Origin: Pseudomonas sp. CHM02
GTDB taxonomy: Bacteria; Pseudomonadota; Gammaproteobacteria; Pseudomonadales; Pseudomonadaceae
Assembly: GCF_000612585.1 (NCBI RefSeq)
Contig: NZ_JFCA01000021.1
Location: forward strand, 51,367 to 115,366
Direction of reading: 5' to 3'
DNA: 64,000 nucleotides
The notes under the pieces were generated by a model, which was not told the origin of the DNA, made no database searches, and saw only the letters and a program-made list of their open reading frames with translations. The position numbers were made by a program, and so were the translations under genes. How positions within the stretch are numbered: position 1 is the stretch's first letter; each line of letters opens with the position of its first letter. Positions 10,393 through 18,845 of this stretch are shown here, one piece after another.

Positions 10393-11223
10393 ATGACCAT
10401 CATCGCCAGCCTGCTGCGCGCCGCCGACCTGCCTGACTCGCCCACTGCGCGCCTGGATGCCGAATTGTTGCTGGCCGCTGCCCTGGGCAAATCCCGCAGC
10501 TACCTGCACACCTGGCCCGAGAAGATCGTCAGCAGCGAAGATGCGCTGACGTTTGCCGACTACTTGCAGCGCCGTCGTGGCGGTGAGCCGGTGGCCTATA
10601 TCCTCGGCCAGCAAGGCTTCTGGAAGCTGGACCTGGAGGTCGCGCCGCATACGCTGATCCCGCGTCCAGACACCGAACTGCTGGTGGAGGCTGCCCTGGA
10701 ACTGTTGCCCGCCACGCCCGCCAAGGTCCTCGACCTGGGCACCGGCAGTGGCGCCATCGCCTTGGCCCTGGCCAGCGAACGTCCGGCCTGGCAGGTCACC
10801 GCGGTCGACCGCGTGCTGGAAGCGGTGGCCCTGGCCGAGCGCAATCGCCAGCGCCTGCACCTCAAGAACGCCACCGTGCTGAACAGCCATTGGTTCAGCG
10901 CGCTGCACGGTCATACCTATGACCTGATCATCAGCAACCCGCCGTACATCGCCGATAACGATCCGCACCTGGTGGCGGGCGACGTGCGCTTTGAGCCGGC
11001 CAGCGCACTGGTGGCCGGCCATGATGGCTTGGACGACTTGCGGCTGATCATCAAAGAAGCCCCCGCCCACCTGAATGCCGGTGGGCGACTGCTGCTGGAG
11101 CATGGCTACGACCAGGCCCCGGCCGTGCGCGACCTGCTGCTGAGTGAAGGCTTTGAAGAGGTGCACAGCCGTATCGACCTCGGCGGCCACGAACGCATTA
11201 CCCTGGGACGCCGGCCGTGCTGA
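10393..11223 (+). CDS. prmC: Release factor glutamine methyltransferase
   Basis: SAM-dependent enzyme that N5-methylates the glutamine of the GGQ loop of RF1/RF2. 276 aa; SAM motif LDLGTGSGAIALALA (residues ~113-127) and the substrate-glutamine-binding NPPY motif near residue 182 are clear. It starts immediately after the prfA stop and overlaps moeB by seven bases, indicating translational coupling. Confidence 0.97.
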   Translation: MTIIASLLRAADLPDSPTARLDAELLLAAALGKSRSYLHTWPEKIVSSEDALTFADYLQRRRGGEPVAYILGQQGFWKLDLEVAPHTLIPRPDTELLVEAALELLPATPAKVLDLGTGSGAIALALASERPAWQVTAVDRVLEAVALAERNRQRLHLKNATVLNSHWFSALHGHTYDLIISNPPYIADNDPHLVAGDVRFEPASALVAGHDGLDDLRLIIKEAPAHLNAGGRLLLEHGYDQAPAVRDLLLSEGFEEVHSRIDLGGHERITLGRRPC

Positions 11224-11972
11224 CCGATCAGGAGCTGTTGCGCTATAGCCGACAAATTCTGTTGCAGCATGTCGACATCGACGGCCAATTGCGCCTGAAA
11301 AACAGCCGGGCGTTGATCATCGGCCTCGGTGGCCTGGGCGCCCCCGTCGCGCTGTACCTGGCGGCAGCCGGTGTGGGCGAGCTGCATGTCGCGGATTTCG
11401 ACACGGTCGACCTGACCAACCTGCAGCGCCAGATCATCCATGACACCGACAGTGTCGGGCAGACCAAGGTCGACTCGGCCCTGCGTCGCCTGACCGCGAT
11501 CAACCCCGACATCAAACTGATCGCCCACCGCTGCGCACTGGATGCCGATTCCCTGGCCGCCGCGGTAGAAGCGGTGGACGTGGTGCTCGATTGCAGCGAC
11601 AACTTCTCCACCCGTGAAGCGGTGAACGCCGCCTGCGTGGCGGCCGCCACGCCATTGATCAGCGGCGCGGCGATTCGTCTTGAGGGGCAATTGTCGGTAT
11701 TCGACCCGCGTCGCGCCGACAGCCCGTGCTACCACTGTTTATATGGGCACGGCAGCGATACCGAACTCACTTGCAGCGAAGCCGGCGTGATCGGCCCTCT
11801 GGTAGGGCTGGTCGGTAGTCTGCAAGCCCTGGAGGCCCTGAAGCTGCTGGCCGGTTTTGGTGAGCCTTTGGTGGGCCGCCTCTTGCTGATCGATGCCTTG
11901 ACCACGCGTTTTCGCGAGTTGCGCGTCAAGCGTGACCCCGGTTGCAGCGTGTGCGGGACGCCGCATGGTTAA
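11217..11972 (+). CDS. moeB: Molybdopterin-synthase adenylyltransferase MoeB (HesA/ThiF family)
   Basis: E1-like enzyme that adenylates the C-terminal Gly of MoaD in molybdopterin synthesis. 251 aa with the nucleotide loop [17 protein letters not shown] (residues ~37-53) and two CxxC zinc pairs (CYHC near 172 and CSVCG near the C-terminus). ThiF is closely related, but the hemA-prfA-prmC-moeB-murI order of pseudomonads favours MoeB. It overlaps prmC upstream and murI downstream by 7-8 bases. Confidence 0.9.
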   Translation: MLTDQELLRYSRQILLQHVDIDGQLRLKNSRALIIGLGGLGAPVALYLAAAGVGELHVADFDTVDLTNLQRQIIHDTDSVGQTKVDSALRRLTAINPDIKLIAHRCALDADSLAAAVEAVDVVLDCSDNFSTREAVNAACVAAATPLISGAAIRLEGQLSVFDPRRADSPCYHCLYGHGSDTELTCSEAGVIGPLVGLVGSLQALEALKLLAGFGEPLVGRLLLIDALTTRFRELRVKRDPGCSVCGTPHG

Positions 11973-12759
11973 GGGCGCGCCGATCGGTGTATTCGACTCC
12001 GGTATCGGCGGCTTGACCGTGCTGGACGAAATCCAGCAGCTTTTGCCCCATGAATCGTTGCTGTACGTGGCCGATTGCGGGCACATCCCCTATGGCGAGA
12101 AAAGTCCGGCGTTTATTCTCGAGCGTTCGCGGCGAGTGGCGGCGTTTTTCCGGGAGCAGGGCGCCAAGGCCTTTGTGATTGCCTGCAATACCGCCACCGT
12201 CGCCGCTGCCGCCGACCTGCGCCTGGATTTTCCCGATTGGCCGCTGGTGGGCATGGAGCCCGCCGTCAAACCCGCCGCCGCGGCCACTCGCAGTGGCGTG
12301 GTGGGGGTGCTTGCCACCACCGGTACGCTGCAAAGCGCCAAGTTCGCCGCCTTGCTTGACCGTTTCGCTACCGACGTGAAGGTCATCACCCAACCGTGCC
12401 CGGGCCTGGTCGAGCTGATTGAAAGCGGTGACTTGAACAGCCCGGCCCTGCGCCAGTTGTTACAGCGGTACATTGAACCGCTGCTCAACGCCGGTTGCGA
12501 CACCATCATTCTCGGCTGCACCCACTATCCCTTCCTCAAGCCGCTCCTGGCGCAGATGCTGCCCCCCAGCATCATCCTCATCGACACTGGCGCCGCCGTA
12601 GCCCGTCAGCTCAAGCGTTTGCTGGACGAGCGCGACCTGCTGGCCGATGGCAAGCCTGAACCTGCACAGTTCTGGACCAGCGGCGATGTGCCTCACCTAA
12701 GAAAAATCCTACCGACACTATGGAAATATCCGGGCGTTGTGCGAAGCTTCGGTGCGTGA
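11965..12759 (+). CDS. murI: Glutamate racemase
   Basis: Makes D-glutamate for peptidoglycan. 264 aa, cofactor-independent racemase with both catalytic cysteines: Cys74 in CNTATVAA and the one in LGCTHYP. The N-terminal FDSGIGG (Asp11-Ser12) is also present. An open frame extends to 11932, but the family starts at [13 protein letters not shown], so I used the ATG at 11965, which overlaps the moeB stop by eight bases. Confidence 0.97.
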   Translation: MVKGAPIGVFDSGIGGLTVLDEIQQLLPHESLLYVADCGHIPYGEKSPAFILERSRRVAAFFREQGAKAFVIACNTATVAAAADLRLDFPDWPLVGMEPAVKPAAAATRSGVVGVLATTGTLQSAKFAALLDRFATDVKVITQPCPGLVELIESGDLNSPALRQLLQRYIEPLLNAGCDTIILGCTHYPFLKPLLAQMLPPSIILIDTGAAVARQLKRLLDERDLLADGKPEPAQFWTSGDVPHLRKILPTLWKYPGVVRSFGA

Positions 12760-12772
12760 AAAATTCGTGAAA

Positions 12773-12806
12773 TTCCAGCGTAATCAGCTGGAACTTCTGA
12801 TTACGC
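12773..12806 (+). promoter_or_regulatory. Two mutually exclusive hairpins between murI and pagL-like gene
   Basis: Hairpin A pairs TTCCAGC (12773-12779) with GCTGGAA (12787-12793). Hairpin B pairs GCGTAATCAG (12778-12787) with CTGATTACGC (12797-12806). They share bases 12778-12779 and 12787, so only one can form. Hairpin B has no T tract, so simple intrinsic termination of murI is not obvious. Confidence 0.45.
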
Positions 12807-12871
12807 GCCAGCTTCTATAGCGAGATAGCCTGTACAAAACCATATAACTTCGTTCGGAAAGGATGTTTCTT

Positions 12872-13390
12872 ATGAAGCGCTTGTTCTGTTTGGCTGCGAT
12901 TGCGGCCGCTGTAGTGGGGCACTCTGTTTCGGCGCAGGCCGCTGGCCTGGAGTTGGGTGTGGGGAGCACCAGCGATTCGACCATGACCTATCGGCTGGGT
13001 CTGACATCGGAGTGGGACAAAAGCTGGTGGCAGAGCGATACCGGTCGACTGACCGGCTACTGGAGCGGCGCCTACACCTATTGGGACGGTGACAAGCGCG
13101 CCAGCGTCAGCAGCCTGTCGTTCTCTCCGGTGTTCGTGTACGAATTTGCCGGTGAGTCGGTCAAGCCTTACATCGAAGCCGGGGTCGGTGTGGCGGTGTT
13201 CTCTCGCACCAAAGTGGAAGACAACAACATCGGCCAGGCCTTTCAGTTCGAAGACCGCCTGGGCTTCGGCCTGCGTTTTGCCGGCGGGCATGAAGTGGGC
13301 ATTCGTGCCACGCATTATTCCAATGCGGGCATCAGCAGCCATAACGACGGGGTAGAGAGCTACTCGTTGCACTACACCTTGCCGCTCTAA
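12872..13390 (+). CDS. pagL: Lipid A 3-O-deacylase, PagL family
   Basis: Outer-membrane beta-barrel enzyme that removes the 3-linked acyl chain of lipid A. 172 aa. A Sec signal peptide ends around SVSAQA-A, followed by alternating amphipathic strands and a C-terminus typical of barrels (SLHYTLPL). The HYSNAGI...NDGVESY segment supplies the family's catalytic His148, Ser150 and Glu162. The frame opens at 12863, but GGAAAGG lies nine bases before the ATG at 12872 and overlaps the earlier ATG, so the later start is used. Monocistronic between murI and a REP pair. Confidence 0.85.
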   Translation: MKRLFCLAAIAAAVVGHSVSAQAAGLELGVGSTSDSTMTYRLGLTSEWDKSWWQSDTGRLTGYWSGAYTYWDGDKRASVSSLSFSPVFVYEFAGESVKPYIEAGVGVAVFSRTKVEDNNIGQAFQFEDRLGFGLRFAGGHEVGIRATHYSNAGISSHNDGVESYSLHYTLPL

Positions 13391-13403
13391 ACACACACCT
13401 AAC

Positions 13404-13490
13404 TGTAGGAGCCGGCTTGCCGGCGATAGCATCACCTCGGTGTGACTGATTCACCAAGGTGTCTGCATCGCCGGCAAGCCGGCTCCTACA
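13404..13490. repeat. Inverted REP pair (REPIN), GTAGGAGC outside
   Basis: TGTAGGAGCCGGCTTGCCGG... at the left is matched by its reverse complement at the right, with a loop that is itself partly palindromic (ATCACCTCGGTG...). Extragenic, between the convergent pagL and ykgJ-like genes. Confidence 0.9.
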
Positions 13491-13503
13491 GCATCTATTT
13501 CAA

Positions 13504-13809
13504 TCAGCGATAGGCTGTTGCAATCCCTTCGCGCTCGGCCAGGCATTCCGGTGCGCCCATCTCGAACTCCCGGCAAATCAGCGGTCGTCGCTCGTAGATC
13601 GTGCACATCATCGTGTCCCGATCCAGCGCCGCGCACCAGCCATCGTCCAGGCGTAGCATCACTTCGCCGCCCCAGTCATCGGTGTCGATATAGCGCTCCG
13701 GCACGCCCGTGTCGGTGATCAGCATGACTTCCAGCTGGCAACAGCAGGCCGCGCATGTCGAGCAGGTGACGGCGGGTTCGGCGATTTGAGTGTGGGGGAT
13801 GTTGGTCAT
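13504..13809 (-). CDS. YkgJ-family cysteine-cluster protein
   Basis: 101 aa, with cysteines at the N-terminus (CSTCAACCCQ), in GWCAAL, at MMCTIYERRPLICREF and near the C-terminus (PECL). This CxxCxxCC...C...C arrangement defines the YkgJ/UPF0153 zinc- or iron-binding family, whose biochemical function is not established. It lies 54 bases after the DUF2878 gene on the same strand, so it could be the last gene of the light-type operon, though the gap breaks the run of overlapping genes. Confidence 0.85.
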   Translation of the reverse strand: MTNIPHTQIAEPAVTCSTCAACCCQLEVMLITDTGVPERYIDTDDWGGEVMLRLDDGWCAALDRDTMMCTIYERRPLICREFEMGAPECLAEREGIATAYR

Positions 13810-13863
13810 AGGCGCGCAGTGTAAGGCAAGCGGGTGACACAGGTGTGAAACGACTGACAGGCG

Positions 13864-14343
13864 TCAGCGCGCAAGTCGGTGCAATCCCACAAACACCCCG
13901 GCCCACAGCAACGCCAGTGCAACCATCGTGGACGCGAGGCCGAAGCCAAATTGCACCCCCGCCAATTGGCTGCCGGCATAGTAGGAAAGCGGGCCGCCCA
14001 ATGCGCCCAGTAGCGCCGCACGCCACCAGGGGCGGGCACTCCAGGCCAGGCAATGGCGCAATGTCGTCGCCAGCAACGCCCACAACAGGATCAACCAGAA
14101 GGGAATCAGCGGCCCCGGTTCGGTGAACTGGAATACGCCCAGCGCACGCAACGCGGTATCCAATAATGTGCCCACCACCGTTACGCCGAGAATCAGCTTG
14201 CCGTCTTCGGCCCACGAACTTATCCACAGCAGATGGATGGCCAGCACGGCCAGCCCTGCCAGCAACCACCGGCTGTCACCACCGAGCACACAGGCAAACC
14301 AGCCGCACTGAAAGAGCGCGGCATTGGCCAGAGTCTTAAGCAT
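13864..14343 (-). CDS. DUF2878 integral membrane protein
   Basis: 159 aa, almost entirely hydrophobic with five or so predicted membrane helices (LLAGLAVLAIHLLWISS, LIPFWLILLWALLATTL, TMVALALLWAGVFVGL). Function unknown; such proteins travel with CFA-like, DUF1365 and photolyase genes. The start at 14343 overlaps the end of the CFA-like gene by eight bases; longer upstream frames would run far into that gene and are rejected. A role in membrane lipid handling is inference from context. Confidence 0.8.
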   Translation of the reverse strand: MLKTLANAALFQCGWFACVLGGDSRWLLAGLAVLAIHLLWISSWAEDGKLILGVTVVGTLLDTALRALGVFQFTEPGPLIPFWLILLWALLATTLRHCLAWSARPWWRAALLGALGGPLSYYAGSQLAGVQFGFGLASTMVALALLWAGVFVGLHRLAR

Positions 14344-15607
14344 TGAAGCGCCCGAGCAGCGGCGGGTTGATCGCCGAGGGTTTGGCCAGCAGCAACTGCG
14401 CCGTGCCGATGGTGCGTTCCATAAACCCGCCTTCGCAGTAGCACAGGTAAAACTCCCACAGACGCAGGAAGTATTCGTCGTAGCCCAGTTCCGCGAGGCG
14501 ACCGTGGGCACGGCGAAAATTCTCATGCCACAGGCGCAAGGTTCGCGCGTAATGCAGGCCGAAGTCCTCCATGTGCAGCAGGTTCATATCGGTGTCGCGG
14601 CTGACGATATGCAGCATGTTCTGCACGCAGGGCAGGGCGCCGCCGGGGAAGATGTAACGCTGGATAAAATCCACACTGCGCTTGGCCTGTTCAAAGCGTT
14701 GCTCACGAATGGTGATGGCTTGCAGCAGCATCAGGCCGTCGCTCTTGAGCAGGTGCGCGCACTGCTTGAAGTAGGTCGGCAGGAAGCGATGGCCTACCGC
14801 TTCGATCATTTCGATGGACACCAGCTTGTCATACTGGCCGGTCAGGTCGCGGTAGTCCTGCAGCAACAGCGTGACCTGATCGTGCAGTCCGAGGGTCGCG
14901 ATGCGTTTCTCGGTGTAGGCGAACTGCTCCTTGGACAAGGTCGTGGTGGTGACCTTGCAACCATAATGCTGCGCCGCGTAGAGCGCCATGCTGCCCCAGC
15001 CGGTGCCGATTTCCAGCAGGTGGTCGGTGGGCTTGAGGGCGAGTTTCTGGCAGATGCGCTCCAGCTTGTTCAACTGTGCCTGTTCCAGGGTGTCGTCGGG
15101 GGTCAGGAATTGCGCCGCCGAATACATCATGGTCGGGTCGAGGAATTCTTCGAACAGGTCGTTGCCCAGATCGTAGTGGGCGGCGATGTTTTTCTGCGAG
15201 CCCTTGCGTGTGTTGCGGTTGAGCCAGTGCAAGCCCTGGGTGAACGGCTGCGCCAAGCGCGCCAGGCCACCTTCCATCGCGTCGAGGACGTCCAGGTTGC
15301 TGACCATCACGCGCACGACGGCGGTCAAGTCGGGGCTGGTCCAATAACCGTGGATGAATGCCTCTCCGGCGCCGATGGAGCCGTTGGCCGCCACCAGGCC
15401 CCACACGGCCGAATCAAGGATCTGGATTTCCCCCAGCAAGTGCGCTTCCCGTGCGCCGAATACTTGCCGTTCGCCCTCTTCGATCACCACCAGTTGACCA
15501 TGGCGCAGTTGGCTGAGTTGACGCATGACAGCCTTGCGCAACAGCGCGGCAGTCATGCCGTTGACGTTCAGGCGGTGGGTCTTGACCGATAAGCTAGGGG
15601 ATTTCAT
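14336..15607 (-). CDS. Cyclopropane-fatty-acyl-phospholipid synthase-like methyltransferase
   Basis: 423 aa from ATG 15607. A central AHYDLGNDLFEEFLD segment and SAM motif LEIGTGWGSMALYA (near residue 195) show the CFA-synthase family, which transfers a SAM methyl group to the double bond of phospholipid acyl chains. The genomic company (DUF1365, FAD oxidoreductase, SDR, photolyase) is the set I recall for CFA paralogues of the Rhodobacter singlet-oxygen regulon, some of which make methylated furan fatty acids rather than cyclopropanes. So the product may not be a cyclopropane. It overlaps DUF1365 by 14 bases and DUF2878 by eight. Confidence 0.88.
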   Translation of the reverse strand: MKSPSLSVKTHRLNVNGMTAALLRKAVMRQLSQLRHGQLVVIEEGERQVFGAREAHLLGEIQILDSAVWGLVAANGSIGAGEAFIHGYWTSPDLTAVVRVMVSNLDVLDAMEGGLARLAQPFTQGLHWLNRNTRKGSQKNIAAHYDLGNDLFEEFLDPTMMYSAAQFLTPDDTLEQAQLNKLERICQKLALKPTDHLLEIGTGWGSMALYAAQHYGCKVTTTTLSKEQFAYTEKRIATLGLHDQVTLLLQDYRDLTGQYDKLVSIEMIEAVGHRFLPTYFKQCAHLLKSDGLMLLQAITIREQRFEQAKRSVDFIQRYIFPGGALPCVQNMLHIVSRDTDMNLLHMEDFGLHYARTLRLWHENFRRAHGRLAELGYDEYFLRLWEFYLCYCEGGFMERTIGTAQLLLAKPSAINPPLLGRFNA

Positions 15608-16403
15608 GGCGGCGATCCTTGGTATACCCGACTGCGGTGCGAGAGGCGCCATCGGCGGCCTGATGGGAAAAAATCGGTGTGCGTTTAAGCAAGAGCCGCA
15701 TGGCCTGCCAGTAGATTGCGAGGCAGGTCTTGGCGGTCATCCACGGAAAGCGCCACAGGTAGCGATGCAGGCTGGCGCGGCTGAGCGTTTCTTTTTGCAG
15801 GCTCAAGGTGGCGTCGAAGACTTTCTGTGTGCCCTGCCAGTCGGCCATGTGCACGCCGAGCCTGGCGGCGGGCGGGCTGAAGCTCATGCGGTATTCCAGG
15901 TCGCGTGGCAAAAACGGCGACACATGGAAGGCCTTGGCCACGGCGAAATGCTGATGCTCGTCTGCGCTCAAGGCCTGGGCCGGGAGTACGTAGTGATAGC
16001 GCTCGCGCCACGGGGTGTTGGTCACTTCACACAGGATCGCGGCCAGACGTCCGTCGGCCTCGAAGCAGTAGAAGAAACTCACGGGGTTAAAAGCCAGGCC
16101 CCAACTGCGGGCCTGGGTCAGTAGGCAGATAACGCCCTGGGGGATACGCCCCAGTGCCTTGCCGACTTCCTGGCGCACGGCATCGCTCAAGCTCATGCCG
16201 GTACGCGTCAATTCACGCAGGTAGTCCTGCTGGCGAAAACCGAAGGGCGCCAGGCGGCTGCACCCGGCCAGGGGGGACAGCCCGAGCACTTCATGTTCTT
16301 CGCTCAGGTCCAGGTACAGCAGGCCGATGCGGTAGCGAAAGGCGTGAGCCTTGGGCGCAAACCGGCGATGGGCGATCCAGCCGCTGTACAGGGCGCTGTT
16401 CAC
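15594..16403 (-). CDS. DUF1365 family protein
   Basis: 269 aa starting MNSALYSGWIAHRRFAPKAH, with family segments FRYRIGLLYLDL, NPVSFFYCF and the HVSPFLP motif near residue 170. No established enzymatic activity. It is almost always found beside a CFA-like methyltransferase and an FAD-dependent oxidoreductase, and was connected in Rhodobacter work to unusual fatty acids (my recollection). It overlaps the FAD gene by four bases and the CFA-like gene by 14, so its product is probably made in step with both. Confidence 0.88.
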   Translation of the reverse strand: MNSALYSGWIAHRRFAPKAHAFRYRIGLLYLDLSEEHEVLGLSPLAGCSRLAPFGFRQQDYLRELTRTGMSLSDAVRQEVGKALGRIPQGVICLLTQARSWGLAFNPVSFFYCFEADGRLAAILCEVTNTPWRERYHYVLPAQALSADEHQHFAVAKAFHVSPFLPRDLEYRMSFSPPAARLGVHMADWQGTQKVFDATLSLQKETLSRASLHRYLWRFPWMTAKTCLAIYWQAMRLLLKRTPIFSHQAADGASRTAVGYTKDRRHEIP

Positions 16404-17647
16404 AGGGTTTCCCCAAATGCCTGGGCCACGTGCAGGGCGCTGACCACGCCATCTTCGTGAAAGCCGTTGGCCCAGTAGGCGCCGCAGTAAAAGGTATTGC
16501 GCACGCCGGATATCTCATCGCGACGCGCCTGCGCCGCCACCGCGCCCAGGCTGTATTGCGGGTGGGCGTAGGTGTACCGGGCAAGCACTTTCAGCGGGTT
16601 GATCATCGGCGTCTGGTTGAGGCTGACGCAAAACGTAGTGGCGCTGTCGATGCCCTGCAGGATGTTCATGTCATAGGTCACAGCCGCCTGTGTCTGCTGG
16701 TTGGCGGTCAGCCGGTAGTTCCAGCTGGCCCAGGCCAGTTTGCGGTCGGGTAGCAGGCGCGTGTCGGTGTGCAGCACGACATCGTTATCGGCGTAGGGCA
16801 GCGCACCGAGTATGTCCTGTTCGGCCTGGCTGGGGTCGCCGAGCAACGCCAGCGCCTGGTCGCTGTGACAGGCAAACACCACCTTGTCGAAGGCTTCGGC
16901 GCCGGCGGCACTGTGGACAACCACGCCCTGCGCGTCGCGCTCTACCCGATGCACAGGGCAATCGAGGCGGATGTGTTCGCGAAAGCTGCGGGTCAGGGGC
17001 TCGATATAGCTGCTGGAGCCGCCCTCGATCACGCACCATTGCGGCCGGTTGTTCACCGAGAGCAGCCCGTGGTTCTTGAAAAAGCGCACAAAGAACTGCA
17101 GCGGAAACTTCAGCATGTCCACCAGTGACATCGACCAGATAGCGGCCCCCATCGGCACGATGTAATGCAGGATAAACCGCGGGCCATAACCGCGGGCCTC
17201 GAGGTAATCGCCCAGGGTCATGTCGGCGCTGATGCGTTGCGCTTGCAGGTCCAGCGGTGCCTCGCGATTGAAGCGCAGGATGTCGCGCAACATGCCCCAG
17301 AACCCTGGCGACAGGATATTGCGACGCTGGGCAAACAGGCTGTTGAGGTTATTACCGTTGTACTCGAACCGAGTGTTCTCGTCGCACACCGAAAAGCTCA
17401 TTTCGGTGGGTTTGAACTTCACCCCGATCTGCCCCAGCAGGCGGATGAAATGCGGGTAGGTCCAGTCGTTGAACACGATGAAACCGGTGTCCACCGCGTA
17501 GCGTTTACCCTCGACCGTCACGTTGACCGTGTGGGTGTGCCCGCCGATGCGGTCGCCCGCTTCGAACAAGGTGATGTCATGGCGACGGCTGAGCAGGTAG
17601 GCGCTGGTCAGCCCCGCGATGCCGCTCCCGATAATGGCGATCTTCAC
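16400..17647 (-). CDS. FAD/NAD(P)-binding amine-oxidase-like oxidoreductase
   Basis: 415 aa from a GTG start (VKIAIIGSGIAGLTSAYLL) with an AGGA motif upstream. The dinucleotide fold GxGxxG is at residues 7-12, followed by the flavoprotein GG motif DRIGGHTHTV near residue 37 and a second FAD contact near the C-terminus (NGFHEDGVVSA). The family is the monoamine-oxidase/desaturase-like flavoproteins. Next to DUF1365 and the CFA-like enzyme, an acyl-chain desaturase or oxidase role is plausible. The upstream open frame to 17827 has no family similarity. It overlaps the SDR stop by four bases (GTGA). Confidence 0.88.
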   Translation of the reverse strand: MKIAIIGSGIAGLTSAYLLSRRHDITLFEAGDRIGGHTHTVNVTVEGKRYAVDTGFIVFNDWTYPHFIRLLGQIGVKFKPTEMSFSVCDENTRFEYNGNNLNSLFAQRRNILSPGFWGMLRDILRFNREAPLDLQAQRISADMTLGDYLEARGYGPRFILHYIVPMGAAIWSMSLVDMLKFPLQFFVRFFKNHGLLSVNNRPQWCVIEGGSSSYIEPLTRSFREHIRLDCPVHRVERDAQGVVVHSAAGAEAFDKVVFACHSDQALALLGDPSQAEQDILGALPYADNDVVLHTDTRLLPDRKLAWASWNYRLTANQQTQAAVTYDMNILQGIDSATTFCVSLNQTPMINPLKVLARYTYAHPQYSLGAVAAQARRDEISGVRNTFYCGAYWANGFHEDGVVSALHVAQAFGETL

Positions 17648-18426
17648 AGGTCGTCCTTTTTCGGCGGTGGGCTGCGCAACATGCGCTTGCCGATGATCAA
17701 CTGGGCACGGTTGGGCAGTTTCGACAATGGCCAGAGAGTGGCGATAAACAGGGCGGGAAAGGCGATTTCCAGCGGGCGCTTTTCCAGCTTGGCGAAGATA
17801 TGCCGCGCGGCTTTGTCTGCCGACCAACTGAGCGGCATGGGGAAGTCATTGCGTTCGGTCAGCGGCGTATCGACGAAGCCTGGACTGATCACGGTCACGT
17901 CGATACTTTCCGGCGACAGGCTGATGCGCAGGGATTCGAACAGGTAGCGCAAGCCGGCCTTGGATGCGCCATAGGCTTCGGCCCGTGGCATTGGCAGGTA
18001 GGTCACGGCACTGGCGACGCCCACCAGGTGCGGCGTCACCCCGGCGCGCAACAGCGGCAGGGCGGCTTCGATGCAGTAACTGCTGGCGAGCAGGTTGGTG
18101 CGGACCACGTGCTCGACAATGGAGGCGTCAAACTGCCGTGCGTCCACGTATTCACAGGTGCCGGCATTGAGGATCACCGTGTCCAGTGAGCCCCAGGTCG
18201 CGCCGATCTGTTCACCAATTTCGCGCACAGTCTGGCTGTTGGTCAGGTCTCCCGCCACCACCAGCACTTGGCCGGGGTAACGTTGGGCGAGGGCTTCCAG
18301 CGGGCCTTTCGACCGTGAACTCAAGGCCACGTGTGCGCCGCTGTTGAGCAACTCCACGGCCAGTGCGGCGCCGATGCCACTGCTGGCGCCGGTCAGCCAA
18401 TAACGGCGGGGCGTTGTAAGGCTCAT
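17644..18426 (-). CDS. Short-chain dehydrogenase/reductase
   Basis: 260 aa. N-terminus MSLTTPRRYWLTGASSGIGAAL holds the TGxxxGIG cofactor motif; NAGT and the catalytic YGASK (YxxxK, around residue 146) follow, and a hydrophobic helix near residue 228 suggests membrane association. Substrate unknown; the operon context suggests a lipid or aldehyde. Start 18426 overlaps the SnoaL-like stop by four bases. The frame open to 18537 runs inside that gene and is rejected. Confidence 0.92.
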   Translation of the reverse strand: MSLTTPRRYWLTGASSGIGAALAVELLNSGAHVALSSRSKGPLEALAQRYPGQVLVVAGDLTNSQTVREIGEQIGATWGSLDTVILNAGTCEYVDARQFDASIVEHVVRTNLLASSYCIEAALPLLRAGVTPHLVGVASAVTYLPMPRAEAYGASKAGLRYLFESLRISLSPESIDVTVISPGFVDTPLTERNDFPMPLSWSADKAARHIFAKLEKRPLEIAFPALFIATLWPLSKLPNRAQLIIGKRMLRSPPPKKDDL

Positions 18427-18845
18427 CCCAGTCTCCTTTTCAGCCAGCTGACGACGCTGCCCAACACGGGCAAGTGTTCGTACAGCAGGGCGCCGGCATC
18501 GAAATAGTCGCGGTGGCGGTACACCTTGTCGTGCCACATCAGGTGCGAGCAGCCTTCCACCCGGATCACCTTGCCGTTGGCCAGGCGGGGGTGGCAGAAG
18601 CTCATTTTCCAGCGCAGGTAACCTTCGCCTTCGGCCACCTGATCGAACCCGTGGAAGTCGAAGCGCAGCTGGCTGACGTTGCTGTACAGCTCGGCGAAGT
18701 AGCGGCGCATGGCGGGCAAGCCATGGACGTCGTGCAGCGGGTCGGCAAACGCGATGTCCTGGCTGTACAAGCTGTCGAGCAGGTGCAGGTTGTGCTTGTC
18801 CAGCGTGGCGAAGGCCTGGGCGAAACGGCGCAGGAAGTCACTCAT
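18423..18845 (-). CDS. SnoaL-like/NTF2-fold protein
   Basis: 140 aa, MSDFLRRFAQAFATLDKHN, with the nuclear-transport-factor-2-like pattern (IAFADPLHDVHG, LRWKMSF, GCSHLMWHDKVYRHRDYFD). Members are small alpha+beta barrels, some enzymes (SnoaL cyclases, ketosteroid isomerases) and some ligand binders. No catalytic role can be deduced here. It overlaps phrB upstream by eight bases and the SDR downstream by four, which places it firmly in the same translationally coupled operon. Confidence 0.85.
   Translation of the reverse strand: MSDFLRRFAQAFATLDKHNLHLLDSLYSQDIAFADPLHDVHGLPAMRRYFAELYSNVSQLRFDFHGFDQVAEGEGYLRWKMSFCHPRLANGKVIRVEGCSHLMWHDKVYRHRDYFDAGALLYEHLPVLGSVVSWLKRRLG

Noticed and set aside
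12831..12836. TGTACA upstream of the pagL-like gene as a LitR operator
   Set aside because: No second half-site at 12-base spacing on either side (TTCGTT-like and TTCTAT-like sequences occur instead), so it is probably a chance hexamer.
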